Numbered from the stretch's first letter, positions 1-9,399 are shown. The stretch: DNA of 64,000 nucleotides from Candidatus Thorarchaeota archaeon (GCA_011365025.1 RDOF01000011.1:17058-81057); one strand, 5' to 3'. The notes: generated from the sequence alone by a model not told the origin. Made by a program: numbers and translations.

Positions 1-297
1 GGTGCCCATGTTGTGTATCCAAAGGCATGGACATGCAAGGAGTTCATTCCTCCATTCAATAGTAAGCCAGAACTTGAGAAGTCACAGGCGGTGTTCGACA
101 AGAACAAGCACTGGATCTGTGATGATGACAAAATGAAGATTGCAGGGCCAAAGGCAGCATACATGCACTGCCTGCCTTGCGATCGTGGATTTGAGGTCAC
201 GAATTCAGTGATTGACGGGCCCCAGTCCATTGCATTTGACCAGGCTGAAAACAGGCTCCATGGTCAAAAGGCTGTCATGGCACTTACTATGCGATAA
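1..297 (+). CDS. Carbamoyltransferase (OTC/AOTC family), C-terminal part, cut by window start
   Basis: Only the last 98 codons are present; the frame is open to base 1, so the gene starts outside the window. The family moves the carbamoyl group of carbamoyl phosphate onto an amino group (ornithine, N-acetylornithine or related). The fragment carries the C-terminal signature HCLPCDRG, where HCLP is the conserved loop that touches carbamoyl phosphate and the amino-acid substrate, followed by the closing helix [16 protein letters not shown]. It is a paralogue of the complete gene at 12929-13960: the two share the EVT..V.DG..SI....AENRLH.QKA.MALTM pattern. The acceptor substrate cannot be assigned from this fragment. 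The family call is secure. Confidence 0.85.
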   Translation, partial: GAHVVYPKAWTCKEFIPPFNSKPELEKSQAVFDKNKHWICDDDKMKIAGPKAAYMHCLPCDRGFEVTNSVIDGPQSIAFDQAENRLHGQKAVMALTMR

Positions 298-348
298 AGT
301 ATCAGTGGGTAGGCTCCTTGTTCTACCCATTCACCACTTTTTTGATGC

Positions 349-1314
349 TCAGCCGAATGTGATATCTATTTCATTCATTAACGGTCTGAGCCCTTTGAAA
401 AGGAGCATAATTGCCAAAAGTATCATAATCGCACCTGCAACGCCTGTGCTGATTGTGGCGCTCCAAGCAACAATCTCTTCGTTCAGATTAATGCCGAGGC
501 GAGCCAGCACAAATGAGGAGAAACCAAACAGGCTGCCACACATTGAGAAGAACGCTGGGACGCGTCTCGACACACTGATGTTCATGAACTTCAGGTCTAG
601 CTCAATTGGCTTCTTTTGAATTGTAACTTGAGTGGATTCGACTCCCAGTTTTGAAATTTGACCATCCGCCTGAACAAGCTGAAACTCCACATCCAAATCG
701 TACTCGCCTTCTCTTAGGGGCAGTACCTTAAACTCGGCTCGTGTTTCATAGGCAAATTCAGATACCTTCATGTCACGATATGCCGGTGAGATATTGCAGC
801 CAGCACACACAGGGATGACTCTAACATGGCCTGTTGTTGGTAGTTTGTAGACAGTATCTGATTCATGAACCGAGGCTCCTTCGGGAGCTTGCACCTTGAA
901 CTCGGGCCTGTGCAGTGTTACAAATAGGTCAAACTCCTCTTCCAAACACATGCGTTCCCAGTACGTCAAAGATGCTTTCCTTTCTATGATTCTTGCTTCT
1001 GCAGACCCCGCTCTGACATCAACCACTGGGCCCGCATATTCCTCTTCAGGTGTAAAGCTAGGCTTCCCCATCATCTCCCTCTTCTCAATATCAGAAATCG
1101 ATGGTTTGTACGAGAGCGTTTCATCAAGAGGCCATGATTCATCAACGGCTTCGTGGTCCATAGGTCTGGACGATGATGTATCCCTTGATGGCATGGACAG
1201 CGTCTTAGATTTCGGGGGCGTGGTTCCTGATGCTTCTTTCTTTGTTTTTGCTAAGGAATACAGTAGCACAAGAACTGAAAAGCCAGCTATAATCAGAGCG
1301 AAGATGTCAAGCAT
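349..1314 (-). CDS. Membrane-anchored protein of unknown function
   Basis: I do not recognise a family. The 321-residue product starts with a hydrophobic segment (about residues 3-20), then has a Ser/Thr/Lys/Glu-rich linker of about 80 residues that is probably disordered. A beta-rich domain follows, containing a CAGC (CxxC) pair, and two hydrophobic segments lie near residues 250-278 and 279-305. The ATG at 1314 is preferred; an in-frame TTG at 1332 would add six residues. It ends close to and converges with the carbamoyltransferase fragment, and it is divergent from the gene at 1428. The layout suggests a domain held at the membrane by both ends. No function is proposed. Confidence 0.6.
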   Translation of the reverse strand: MLDIFALIIAGFSVLVLLYSLAKTKKEASGTTPPKSKTLSMPSRDTSSSRPMDHEAVDESWPLDETLSYKPSISDIEKREMMGKPSFTPEEEYAGPVVDVRAGSAEARIIERKASLTYWERMCLEEEFDLFVTLHRPEFKVQAPEGASVHESDTVYKLPTTGHVRVIPVCAGCNISPAYRDMKVSEFAYETRAEFKVLPLREGEYDLDVEFQLVQADGQISKLGVESTQVTIQKKPIELDLKFMNISVSRRVPAFFSMCGSLFGFSSFVLARLGINLNEEIVAWSATISTGVAGAIMILLAIMLLFKGLRPLMNEIDITFG

Positions 1315-1427
1315 TTCGAATACCTGTTTCAAAATTCATTATCGGTAATAAAGCCCTTTCTCCCGCATAGACCTCACAAGTATGAATAAATGCTGGAAAT
1401 GTGAATCGGAGTTGAGGCAAAGAATTA

Positions 1428-2027
1428 ATGACGGGCCAAATGGAGCTGATGGTGAAGTACCTAGTGCATCTTCAGTTCTATTCCGAAGAGGAAGGTATCC
1501 TATTTAGTAGAGATAAGAAGGTCCGCATTCCATTGCCTGAGGCTAGGTCTGTAATACTGGCTTTTGAGGATGACTTGAAGCGTCATCTTCATCTAATTGA
1601 AACCGGGGCCTATTCTCAGTATCTGGAGAAAGTTGCTGAAGTATTGCCCATTAGATCCACCGAGGTAGAATGGGAATTTCAAAAGAATATTCGTGAGCTT
1701 GGTGAGAGCGGGCTTTCCGCTGAACTTGCTACAAATTTCCTGGTAGGTCCAATACGGTCAACCCTTCAAAGCAGGGAGTTCGAGGTATTTATCGACCGCT
1801 TGAAACGCGAGGTCCGAAGAAGGCTTACTGGCCCCTTACAGGAAACGACTCTAGATGGATTACTCGCCGAGTTGTATTCAACAAACGACGAGTCCATTTC
1901 TATCCTATACAACTTGGTCTTTCTGAGATTGCTCATCACAATCTATGGCGACTCGGCTATTCTTGAAACGGTTGAATCTCTAATATCACGTTACAGTGAA
2001 GAAGTTGCTACGAAGCTGACCTCTTAA
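1428..2027 (+). CDS. Hypothetical helical cytoplasmic protein
   Basis: A 199-residue protein with no recognised family, no membrane segment and no signal peptide. It is rich in Glu, Leu and Arg and looks almost wholly alpha-helical, so a helical-bundle fold is likely. The first ATG (1428) lacks a good Shine-Dalgarno site; a second in-frame ATG at 1440 is an alternative. It stands alone on the plus strand between two minus-strand groups. Even codon use and length support a real gene. Confidence 0.6.
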   Translation: MTGQMELMVKYLVHLQFYSEEEGILFSRDKKVRIPLPEARSVILAFEDDLKRHLHLIETGAYSQYLEKVAEVLPIRSTEVEWEFQKNIRELGESGLSAELATNFLVGPIRSTLQSREFEVFIDRLKREVRRRLTGPLQETTLDGLLAELYSTNDESISILYNLVFLRLLITIYGDSAILETVESLISRYSEEVATKLTS

Positions 2028-2057
2028 TGCCAGCGGTTCTTGGTGGGTGCTGCGCAG

Positions 2058-2327
2058 CTACAGTGGTATCTCTTCCAATTCGAACGTCGTGAATGCCCTG
2101 TACATGAAGAACATCGAAACGCCAATGAAAAAGAGCATGATCACGAATGAGGCTATGACAAATGGACCTGTGTATTGATTAAGAACGAAATAGGCGTAAT
2201 GCCAATTAGCATCCATCATGAGTGAAATCATTTCAAGACATACAGTCATAGCAAAAATCGACAACACTGCCCCTGCAAGGTAAACTATTCTTCTGAGCCA
2301 AATGCTTGTCATTATCTCGGTCTCCAT
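2058..2327 (-). CDS. Small two-helix membrane protein, paralogue of the neighbouring protein's C-terminal domain
   Basis: An 89-residue protein with two transmembrane helices (about residues 12-35 and 53-76) and an acidic C-terminus. It aligns along its length with the last 85 or so residues of the larger protein encoded at 2507-3382: both have W..R..YL near the start, an AM....E.I stretch, YFV between the helices, and SM.F...AF.T.E at the end. It is therefore a stand-alone copy of that domain, probably from local duplication. Function unknown; they could interact in the membrane. Confidence 0.6.
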   Translation of the reverse strand: METEIMTSIWLRRIVYLAGAVLSIFAMTVCLEMISLMMDANWHYAYFVLNQYTGPFVIASFVIMLFFIGVSMFFMYRAFTTFELEEIPL

Positions 2328-2506
2328 TTAAGCTTTCAAGTTTTCTGATATAGCTTCGCTTTCCCGCTGACAACCCCCCCGACTATTGCTGCTTTTATCA
2401 GCTTTGTGTTTCCGTGATATTCTATCGCGCATTTTATACTGAAATCACAGTACACCATCTCATATCAATCTCCGTAGGGCCTTGACCTATATTCGAAATG
2501 TGGTGA

Positions 2507-3382
2507 TTATCTGTGCATATCCATCTGCATTTGCTCTGTTGTATCAAATGCTTTGATGATGAAGTACATTGAGAAGGAGAGAAAGACCATGATCGAGATG
2601 ACTGTGACTAGAAACCATCTGCTGGTGAACTCTGTGAATACAAAGTAGGGTACATTTGCATCGCTCCAATTAATCAAGCCCGAGAATACACCAATAACCT
2701 CAATGGATCCTGCCATCGCAACAATCATCAGAATCGAGAGAGTGAGGTATGCGCCTCTCTTCGCCCATGTGCTCTTCTGCAAGGCTGTCTTCAATACTTC
2801 CTCCTTGACGACCTTTACTGGCTTTGAACCTGCACTTGCTGTTTTGATTAGCTTCCTATCATGAATATTGCTTAGTCTCACGGTGAAGAAGCTCTTAACT
2901 GACCGCTTGGTAATATCATCTCTCCTAGTCAACAGCTTGTCCATCAGAGCAAAAGTGATTATGAACATAAAGAGGCCTACCCATAATGGTGGATAGATTG
3001 TGACCAAGAAGGGGATGTAGAAGTATGTGACATTATAGGCGGCTAGTCCAATTCTAAGGGCAAGTATTAACGAGAGCCACATGGTGTTTGGCCCAGCTGG
3101 TTGGTTTCTGGTAATAAGATAATATGACCCCGCCAGCATACAGAAGAGTGCAAATCCCACAATGTTCATAATCGACCAAGGCAACCAGAGATTGTTGAAC
3201 AAGAAGAGCTGTGTAATTGGATTGAATTCGACCTCTATTCCGTATATGGCGGTGGCAGCAAGAGTATATGCTACGTCAATAACTCCTATTGGCAATAGCG
3301 CCAGAACCAAGTATCTAATCCAAGGCGTACGCCACCACGTCGTGATGAGTTCCTGAGTCGATATTGATTCGAAACGCTTCAT
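2507..3382 (-). CDS. Multi-pass membrane protein of unknown function
   Basis: A 291-residue protein with about four hydrophobic helices in its first 155 residues, a basic cytoplasmic-looking loop (around 155-205, rich in Lys and Arg), then two more helices. The last domain (from about residue 205) is shared with the small protein at 2058-2327. The ATG at 3382 is a reasonable start. It precedes the small paralogue on the same strand, so the two are probably co-expressed. No transporter or enzyme motif is visible. Confidence 0.6.
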   Translation of the reverse strand: MKRFESISTQELITTWWRTPWIRYLVLALLPIGVIDVAYTLAATAIYGIEVEFNPITQLFLFNNLWLPWSIMNIVGFALFCMLAGSYYLITRNQPAGPNTMWLSLILALRIGLAAYNVTYFYIPFLVTIYPPLWVGLFMFIITFALMDKLLTRRDDITKRSVKSFFTVRLSNIHDRKLIKTASAGSKPVKVVKEEVLKTALQKSTWAKRGAYLTLSILMIVAMAGSIEVIGVFSGLINWSDANVPYFVFTEFTSRWFLVTVISIMVFLSFSMYFIIKAFDTTEQMQMDMHR

Positions 3383-3509
3383 TATTCTTCACAATCAAAT
3401 ATCCCTCTTCTGGGAGTACCATATAACCATTGGTTTCTGAGTAAAGCTGTATTGCACACCTTAATTGTGCAAGGAAAAATCGCTTTCTACAAGCCTGCTG
3501 AGCTATTTG

Positions 3510-3549
3510 TGAAAAATAAAAGGAGTGGCAGAGGGTTGCGACCCTCTGC
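3510..3549 (-). terminator. Intrinsic terminator-like hairpin after the peptide-binding protein gene
   Basis: GCAGAGGGT, a four-base loop and ACCCTCTGC (3528-3549) form a perfect 9-bp stem. Read on the minus strand it is followed by a T-rich run (CCTTTTATTTTTC). It lies about 30 bases beyond the stop of the binding protein gene and so probably ends that single-gene transcript. Confidence 0.75.
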
Positions 3550-3580
3550 ACTTATTCTAAAATCTATTCTACTAGACCAA

Positions 3581-5506
3581 CTATGTTGTTGGGTAGACCT
3601 TGTGTAGGTGATACCAGTAGTAGGTACCATACATTGGGTTCCAGGTCAGACCGTTGCCTTGCATCCATGTCCTCCAGACTCTGAACTCAGAGGGCTGGTA
3701 CATGTAGATACTTGGTTGTTCGTAGGCGATGATCTCTTGTAGCTGGTTGTAGATTGCCTGCCTCGCCAATGGATCAGTTTCGCCCTTACCCTGTGCAATC
3801 AAGTCATCCGCCGTAGCGTTCTCGAAACCACTCGCGAGCATGAATGTGCCCTGAGAGTGCACGAATGGGAAGGCGTAGTTGTCCGGATCAGCGTAGTCAG
3901 GAGCCCAACCAATGAGCCATATTGGCAGCTCATGGTTGTCCATCTTCAAGAGCATGTTTGCCCACTCAAGGGCATTGACCCTTAGCTCAACACCAGGTTC
4001 ACCATTAGTCATGGTAGCAGTGATTCCCTCCAAGTTCGTGTCCTCATGGGCCATAACCTTGGCCAGACCGTCCTTCAATAGGAGTGAGCCCTGCTCACGA
4101 ATGACGTTACCTGAGTTGTAGTACAAGTCAATGTACCCGTCTAGATCATTGATGACATCTACAAAACCTGGTTCTTCCATAGCCTGGTTCCAAAACTCCA
4201 CAGCTGCCGCTATGTCATACTCCTCATTCCAATATGAGGAGTTCTGACCGAACATGCCCTGCGGGATAAAGCCCTTGGCTTGGAAGCCCCATCCTCTAAC
4301 GATAGCATCGATAGCTGACTGGTAGTCGAACATGTAGGCAAAGCACTTCCTCAGACCCCAATAGGCGAATGGGCTGGTAATCTCTGTCGGCGCCGATGTC
4401 CCACGGGTTATGTTCATGTCGTGGAACATGAAGGTGAAGGCCATCAGCGTGTAGCTGAATCCTCCGGTATTGACATGGATATTCGCGTCGCTTGAGCCCA
4501 AGGTGACATTGTCCCAGATCTCATCAGCGTTGGTCGTTGGCCAATATACATTGTCCGCCAAACCGGTTCTGAGATTGAGCAGTCTGCCAGTTGTGTCCTC
4601 ATTGGTCTTATACCAAACTTCCTTGATCGAGCCTGCGTAGCTGGGTGGAGCAATACCTGCCTCAGTGGCATCAGCTCTCCAGTAGTCCTCAAAGAGAACC
4701 ATGTGGATGTACTCATTTGGTCTCCACTCGTCCAACATATATGGACCAGTACCACAGGTGTGGGTCTCCATCCATGTGGATTGCCACTCACCATAGTCGT
4801 TTCCGTAGTGCTCTGTCCAGTCACCACCAACGGGGACTGAGTCATTGCATGGGTTGGATAGTACGTAGGTTGGGCTCATGAAAGCACCAACACGATAGGT
4901 CATTGCCGCAATGAATGGGGCGAATGCCTCTTCCAGATTGAACTGAATCTTGTAGGTATCAAGGACGACAATCGCACCGGAGTTTTCAACCCAGTCATCA
5001 AATGCGTCCTGGAACACCGCTGAACCAGTACCGTTGTCGTAGGCAGCTGCCTCAACAACCAGACCACCCTTAAGTGCTTCAATGATCATCCAAACTGGAC
5101 CTGCAAGGCGGAAAGCCTTGACAGCCCGCTCGACGTTCCATTTGACAACACTAGCGTTGAATGGCGTTCCGTCATGGAAGATGACATTCTGGCGCAGGGT
5201 GATGTTGTACTGCTTATTATCCTCTGATATGACTGGCATAGATGCCGCCAGCAGAGGTATGCTCGGTTCTGTACTAGCTGACCCAAACGGATAGTAGTAT
5301 AACGTTTCATAGATATTTTCTTGTAGTCCGCCACCAAAGTTCTCGTAATTGACATGCGGGTCCATGCTTAGTGGATTGCCAATAGTTTCCACAACAAAGA
5401 AGTCCTCAGGAGTCTGAGTCGGTTGTGATAGGAAAATAAAGGCAACACCAGCACCTGCAATCACAATCACGATAACAATGACTGCGTACATCTGGTTTCT
5501 TTCCAT
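3581..5506 (-). CDS. Peptide ABC transporter substrate-binding protein (family 5), canonical domain order
   Basis: A 641-residue extracellular solute-binding protein of the Dpp/Opp type. An N-terminal hydrophobic segment (about residues 6-26) is a signal anchor without a lipobox Cys, as is usual in archaea. The order is canonical: first the N-terminal lobe (PLSMDPHVNYENF, then LRQNVIFHDGTPFNASVVKWNVERA), then the central domain, and last the C-terminal segment with WLIGWAPDYADPDNYAFPF and the final helices before YQPSEFRVWR. It is divergent from the permease genes at 5818-8153 and must serve that transporter. The hairpin after it would let it be transcribed alone. It is the internal reference for the unusual binding proteins at 37238-41073. 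Confidence 0.93.
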   Translation of the reverse strand: MERNQMYAVIVIVIVIAGAGVAFIFLSQPTQTPEDFFVVETIGNPLSMDPHVNYENFGGGLQENIYETLYYYPFGSASTEPSIPLLAASMPVISEDNKQYNITLRQNVIFHDGTPFNASVVKWNVERAVKAFRLAGPVWMIIEALKGGLVVEAAAYDNGTGSAVFQDAFDDWVENSGAIVVLDTYKIQFNLEEAFAPFIAAMTYRVGAFMSPTYVLSNPCNDSVPVGGDWTEHYGNDYGEWQSTWMETHTCGTGPYMLDEWRPNEYIHMVLFEDYWRADATEAGIAPPSYAGSIKEVWYKTNEDTTGRLLNLRTGLADNVYWPTTNADEIWDNVTLGSSDANIHVNTGGFSYTLMAFTFMFHDMNITRGTSAPTEITSPFAYWGLRKCFAYMFDYQSAIDAIVRGWGFQAKGFIPQGMFGQNSSYWNEEYDIAAAVEFWNQAMEEPGFVDVINDLDGYIDLYYNSGNVIREQGSLLLKDGLAKVMAHEDTNLEGITATMTNGEPGVELRVNALEWANMLLKMDNHELPIWLIGWAPDYADPDNYAFPFVHSQGTFMLASGFENATADDLIAQGKGETDPLARQAIYNQLQEIIAYEQPSIYMYQPSEFRVWRTWMQGNGLTWNPMYGTYYWYHLHKVYPTT

Positions 5507-5817
5507 TGGAAATTAATTCCTCCTTCTTGCAAGAAGTAATGTCAGAGACAAGGAATCTTCCTGCCATGCAGCACAGGAATTGTGCTGCAGAGGAATTAAT
5601 TGGAATATATCTCGTCTAATATAACTTACGGGCGACTCATCGTGTATTAAGGTACACAACAAAGCAGAAATACTCACATTCGCGACTGCAGGTCTTCGCG
5701 GCCTCGAATGATCCCAAGGAATTTATTCTTTAATCCAAAGCCTTAAATGAACTTCAAATGTGTTGCGCCCTTTGAAATCATGCTGGCTTCTCCCTCTTTG
5801 CCTTGGAGTATGTGTGA
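5507..5817. promoter_or_regulatory. Divergent promoter region with a perfect 9-5-9 inverted repeat
   Basis: This 311-base gap separates the binding protein gene (minus) from the permease operon (plus). It holds TGCAGCACA-N5-TGTGCTGCA at 5567-5589, a perfect 9-bp inverted repeat whose size and symmetry suit a dimeric regulator. A TATA-like AGATATATT on the minus strand lies just upstream (about 5602-5612), which would put the repeat near the start site of the binding protein transcript. GGAATTAATT (5592-5601) and its reverse complement (5511-5520) flank it. No known regulator motif is recognised. Confidence 0.6.
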
Positions 5818-6858
5818 GTGAAGTGGTCGACCATGAGACTGAGAGACTTTGTAATTAGGCGAATCTTTTTGTCGATTCCTGTAATAATCGGAGTCTTAGC
5901 CATAACATTCGTTCTTGCCTATGTGGTTGGAAATCCTCTTGCATTGTATGTGGACGAGAGGACTAATCCCGCCACATATGCTGCGATCAGACTAGAACAC
6001 GGACTTGATGAACCAATATACGTTCAATTTTTCCTTTATTTGAGGAACTTATTCTCTGGTGATTGGGGATATTCCAATACTTCCAGAATGGAGGTAATTC
6101 CCACACTTCAGAGGTACTTTCCGGCAACAATTGAACTAGCCGTTGTTTCAATGATTATTGCAGTGATAGTTGGAATTCCATTGGGCATTCTTTCTGCAAC
6201 GAACAAGGACCGTGGGGCTGACCACGTAACACGAGTGATTGCCCTCGCCGGGGTATCAATGCCCATTTTCTGGTTTGCTCTTATGCTAAAGTACCTGTTT
6301 TATTACCAGTTCTTTGTATGGGGATTGCCCTTCCTGCCTGAGGGAGGCAGGTACTCCTACACATACATCCGTTACTATCCGATTACTAACTTCGTCTTGG
6401 TGGATTCCCTTCTGACTGGAAACTTGGTTCTATTCTTTGATGCTCTGATTCACTTTGTTATGCCTGCGATATGTCTAGGGTACATCTCTCTGGCCATTAT
6501 TACAAGAATGATGCGCTCAAGTATGCTTGAGGTTCTTAAGGAGGATTACATAACGCTTGCACGTTCTAAAGGTTTGACGGAGAGAGTTGTTATATACAAA
6601 CACGCTCTCAGGAATGCAATGATTCCAACGGTCACAGTCATTGGCCTTGCTTTTGGAGGGCTCATTACAGGAGCTGTTCTCACTGAAACAATATTTAGCT
6701 GGCCCGGACTAGGTCGTTGGGCAGTTGCAGCCATCCTTACATCAGATATACCCAGCATTAATGCATTCGTTATTCTGGTGGCAATAATATTTGTCACAGC
6801 CAATCTAATTGTTGACATAATTTATGCCACACTGGACCCAAGAATACGCTACGGATGA
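5818..6858 (+). CDS. Peptide ABC transporter permease, DppB type
   Basis: A 346-residue inner-membrane permease with the DppB/OppB layout: a short N-terminal tail, one helix (about residues 15-35), an extracellular domain, then five helices. The EAA coupling motif is clear near residues 245-275 (ARSKGLTERVVIYKHALRNA), and the protein ends with the family's typical YATLDPRIRYG. The GTG start at 5818 has GGAG nine bases upstream; the ATG at 5833 is an alternative. It is the first gene of a permease-permease-ATPase-ATPase operon and partners the permease encoded 11 bases downstream. Confidence 0.92.
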   Translation: MKWSTMRLRDFVIRRIFLSIPVIIGVLAITFVLAYVVGNPLALYVDERTNPATYAAIRLEHGLDEPIYVQFFLYLRNLFSGDWGYSNTSRMEVIPTLQRYFPATIELAVVSMIIAVIVGIPLGILSATNKDRGADHVTRVIALAGVSMPIFWFALMLKYLFYYQFFVWGLPFLPEGGRYSYTYIRYYPITNFVLVDSLLTGNLVLFFDALIHFVMPAICLGYISLAIITRMMRSSMLEVLKEDYITLARSKGLTERVVIYKHALRNAMIPTVTVIGLAFGGLITGAVLTETIFSWPGLGRWAVAAILTSDIPSINAFVILVAIIFVTANLIVDIIYATLDPRIRYG

Positions 6859-6869
6859 GGTGTTGAAAA

Positions 6870-8153
6870 GTGGAAGAACTAATTGATACTCAGGCGGAAG
6901 TTGTCGTTGAGAAAGCACCTCAGATGGTGCGGGTCTTGGGCATCTTCCAGGCCATCGTGGGTCTGGTAGGAATTGCAGCTGGTGTGTTGCTCCTAGCACC
7001 TCTTGTTGAACCTATGATTGCAGGCACTGTCAATCTAGGAATTGTTGGCGGCACGCTTGTTCTAAACACTATTCCAATGGTATTCCTGGGTTACTGGTTG
7101 TTCAGCATTGGAAAATCAGTCTACAGAGTGTTTGCCCATGACTTCCCCTGGATTATTTACTCCAACTTCATATACATCGGATTGCTTTTCTTAATAGGTG
7201 GCTTGTTACCATGGTTGGCAATCTTAAGTGTCATTGCCATGCTGCTTCTTTTCATTCCTAGTGCGAGGTCCTACTGGTGGAGGCTCTTCAGGGAAGATAT
7301 GGGTCCAAGGATGAAGGAGCTAAGGTATAGTCTTTACCTGATTAGAAGAAGCCCGTTAGTTGTAGCAGGACTGGCGATTATGGCTGGCTATGTTGTCATC
7401 GCTTTGACTGTGCATCTTTGGGCTCCCTATGGTCCTACTGAGAGAATCTGGACCGAAACTCTGGAGGCCCCCAGTGCAGACCATATCTGGGGAACTGACC
7501 AGAATGGTGGCGATATATTCAGCATGGTCATGTGGGCGACTCGAATTGACCTGCGCATTGCTCTAGCAGTGGTTGCAGTGGCCCTTATCGCCGGTACATT
7601 GATTGGTGCCGCGGCAGGCTATTTTGGTGGAGCCGTCGATGAGGTTGTAATGCGCATCACCGACGTATTCTTTGCCTTTCCTGGTCTAATCCTTGCAATG
7701 GCTATTGTTTCTGCTCTCGGTGAGAGAAATCTCGATAATATTGCCATTGCACTCATGGTGGTATGGTGGCCTACGTATGCACGTCTTGTTAGGGGTCAAG
7801 TGCTAATCGAACGAGAGCGATTGTATGTTGAGGCTGCAAGGTCTGTTGGCTCGTCAGATTTTAGGATTCTAATAACACACATCCTGCCTAATACAGTGCA
7901 GCCAGTCATTGTGCAAGCTACTTTGGATTTAGGAGGTGTTCTTCTAACGGCAGCTGGTCTCAGCTTCATTGGTTTTGGCGCAGAAGCTGGAACTGCAGAA
8001 TGGGGTCTGATGATAGCTACGGGACAGGATCACTTTACCCTCTACTGGCTGGTCTTCTATCCCGGAATCGCCATATTGCTCTGTGCACTTGCATTCAATC
8101 TAGTTGGCGATGGGGTGAGAGATATCCTAGATCCCAAACTTAGGCGGCGATGA
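6870..8153 (+). CDS. Peptide ABC transporter permease, DppC type, with extra N-terminal membrane domain
   Basis: A 427-residue permease. The last 280 residues are a normal DppC: RRSPLVVAGLAIM leads into helix 1, IWGTDQNGGDIFSMVMW is the DppC periplasmic motif, and EAARSVGSSDFRILITHILPNT is the EAA loop. The first 145 residues are extra and contain about four hydrophobic helices; ordinary DppC proteins are only 280-300 residues. The GTG start at 6870 has a GAGGTG site upstream, 11 bases after the previous stop. The extension resembles in layout, not obviously in sequence, the one on the second DppC at 34554-36101. Confidence 0.92.
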   Translation: MEELIDTQAEVVVEKAPQMVRVLGIFQAIVGLVGIAAGVLLLAPLVEPMIAGTVNLGIVGGTLVLNTIPMVFLGYWLFSIGKSVYRVFAHDFPWIIYSNFIYIGLLFLIGGLLPWLAILSVIAMLLLFIPSARSYWWRLFREDMGPRMKELRYSLYLIRRSPLVVAGLAIMAGYVVIALTVHLWAPYGPTERIWTETLEAPSADHIWGTDQNGGDIFSMVMWATRIDLRIALAVVAVALIAGTLIGAAAGYFGGAVDEVVMRITDVFFAFPGLILAMAIVSALGERNLDNIAIALMVVWWPTYARLVRGQVLIERERLYVEAARSVGSSDFRILITHILPNTVQPVIVQATLDLGGVLLTAAGLSFIGFGAEAGTAEWGLMIATGQDHFTLYWLVFYPGIAILLCALAFNLVGDGVRDILDPKLRRR

Positions 8154-8172
8154 TAACAGGAGACTTGATACC

Positions 8173-9399
8173 ATGACAGAATCAAAGAACCAAACCCAAG
8201 AATCCCATGATGAACCCATACTACTTGACCCAGATGTGATCCTTGATGTTCGAGGCGTGAAGACCTCCTTTTACACCTATGAAGGTGTCGTGAAAGCACT
8301 TGATGGAGTCACTGTCCAGCTGAAGAAAGGTCAGACCCTTGCATTCGTGGGTGAAACAGGATGTGGCAAGAGCGTGACGGCGAAATCCATAATGCGTCTT
8401 GTAGATTCTCCAGGAGTAATTGAAGCCGGTGAAATTGTTTTCAGAGACCGCACACGAGACAAGGAAGAGGTCATCACTGATTTGCTGAAACTGGGCGAGG
8501 AAGAGATGCGCCACATCAGGGGGAATCGTATTTCAATTGTCTTTCAAGATCCTGCAACATATCCCAATCCAGTCTTCCGGGTCGGAGACCAAATTGCTGA
8601 GGTGATCGCTCTTCACCAAGATCTTTCTCTGGATGCGCTCTTGATGAAAATCGGCAGCTTGGAAGCAACTCTAGCAGAGAATCCACAAGCTCCGAATGCA
8701 GACGAAATCAGGCAGAAAATCAACGAATACCGGAGTCAGCTTGATGAATCGCCTCTGCCGCTACCAACTGAAGACGATAAGAAGAAGGCGGCCAAGAAGA
8801 AAGCGGTAGAAATGCTCAGAATGGTTCGGATGCCTTCACCAGAGGAAATAGCCAATCAGTATCCTCATGAGCTTTCTGGAGGTATGAGGCAGAGAGCACT
8901 AATTGCCATGTCTCTGTCCTGCAATCCTCAAATTCTCATCTGTGATGAGGCTACGACCGCTCTGGATGTCACAGTTCAGGCTCAGGTCCTGAATCTGCTG
9001 AATGATCTCAAGTCAGAGTTTGACTCCTCAATCATCATTATCACTCACGACTTAGGAGTCGTAGCAGAAACCTGCACGCATGTTGCAGTCATGTACGCGG
9101 GAGTCGTTGTGGAATACGCATCAACGGATGAGCTTTTTTCAGATCCCATACATCCCTACACATCGGGCCTCCTTCGGGCAATACCGAAACTCACTGAGAA
9201 AAAGGACCGGCTTCTGCAAATTAGGGGCACAGTACCCAATTTAATCACACCACCTACTGGATGCAGATTCCATCCAAGATGCGAATTCGCGACAAGCATG
9301 TGCGCAGATGAGCGGCCTCCGAGAGAGGAAATAAAACCCGGTCACTGGGTTGAGTGTTTCCATCCGCAAGGTTCGTTGAAGGGAAGGGGTGAACTATAG
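8173..9399 (+). CDS. Peptide ABC transporter ATP-binding protein, DppD/OppD type, with a helical insertion
   Basis: A 408-residue ATPase that drives transport through the DppB/DppC pair. Walker A GETGCGKS (about residues 60-67), the Q-loop in VFQDP, signature LSGGMRQR, Walker B ILICDEATTALD and switch histidine in IITHD are intact. The Cys-containing C-terminal domain (GCRFHPRCEFATSMC) is typical of OppD; in Mycobacterium tuberculosis OppD this region holds an iron-sulphur cluster. A charged insertion of about 65 residues, rich in Lys, Glu and Asp, lies between the Q-loop and the signature and explains the extra length. It overlaps the next gene by one base. Confidence 0.93.
   Translation: MTESKNQTQESHDEPILLDPDVILDVRGVKTSFYTYEGVVKALDGVTVQLKKGQTLAFVGETGCGKSVTAKSIMRLVDSPGVIEAGEIVFRDRTRDKEEVITDLLKLGEEEMRHIRGNRISIVFQDPATYPNPVFRVGDQIAEVIALHQDLSLDALLMKIGSLEATLAENPQAPNADEIRQKINEYRSQLDESPLPLPTEDDKKKAAKKKAVEMLRMVRMPSPEEIANQYPHELSGGMRQRALIAMSLSCNPQILICDEATTALDVTVQAQVLNLLNDLKSEFDSSIIIITHDLGVVAETCTHVAVMYAGVVVEYASTDELFSDPIHPYTSGLLRAIPKLTEKKDRLLQIRGTVPNLITPPTGCRFHPRCEFATSMCADERPPREEIKPGHWVECFHPQGSLKGRGEL

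Noticed and set aside
3315..3551. Minus-strand 78-codon frame upstream of the 2507-3382 gene
   Set aside because: It spans the strong terminator hairpin and overlaps the next gene's start; composition is not protein-like.
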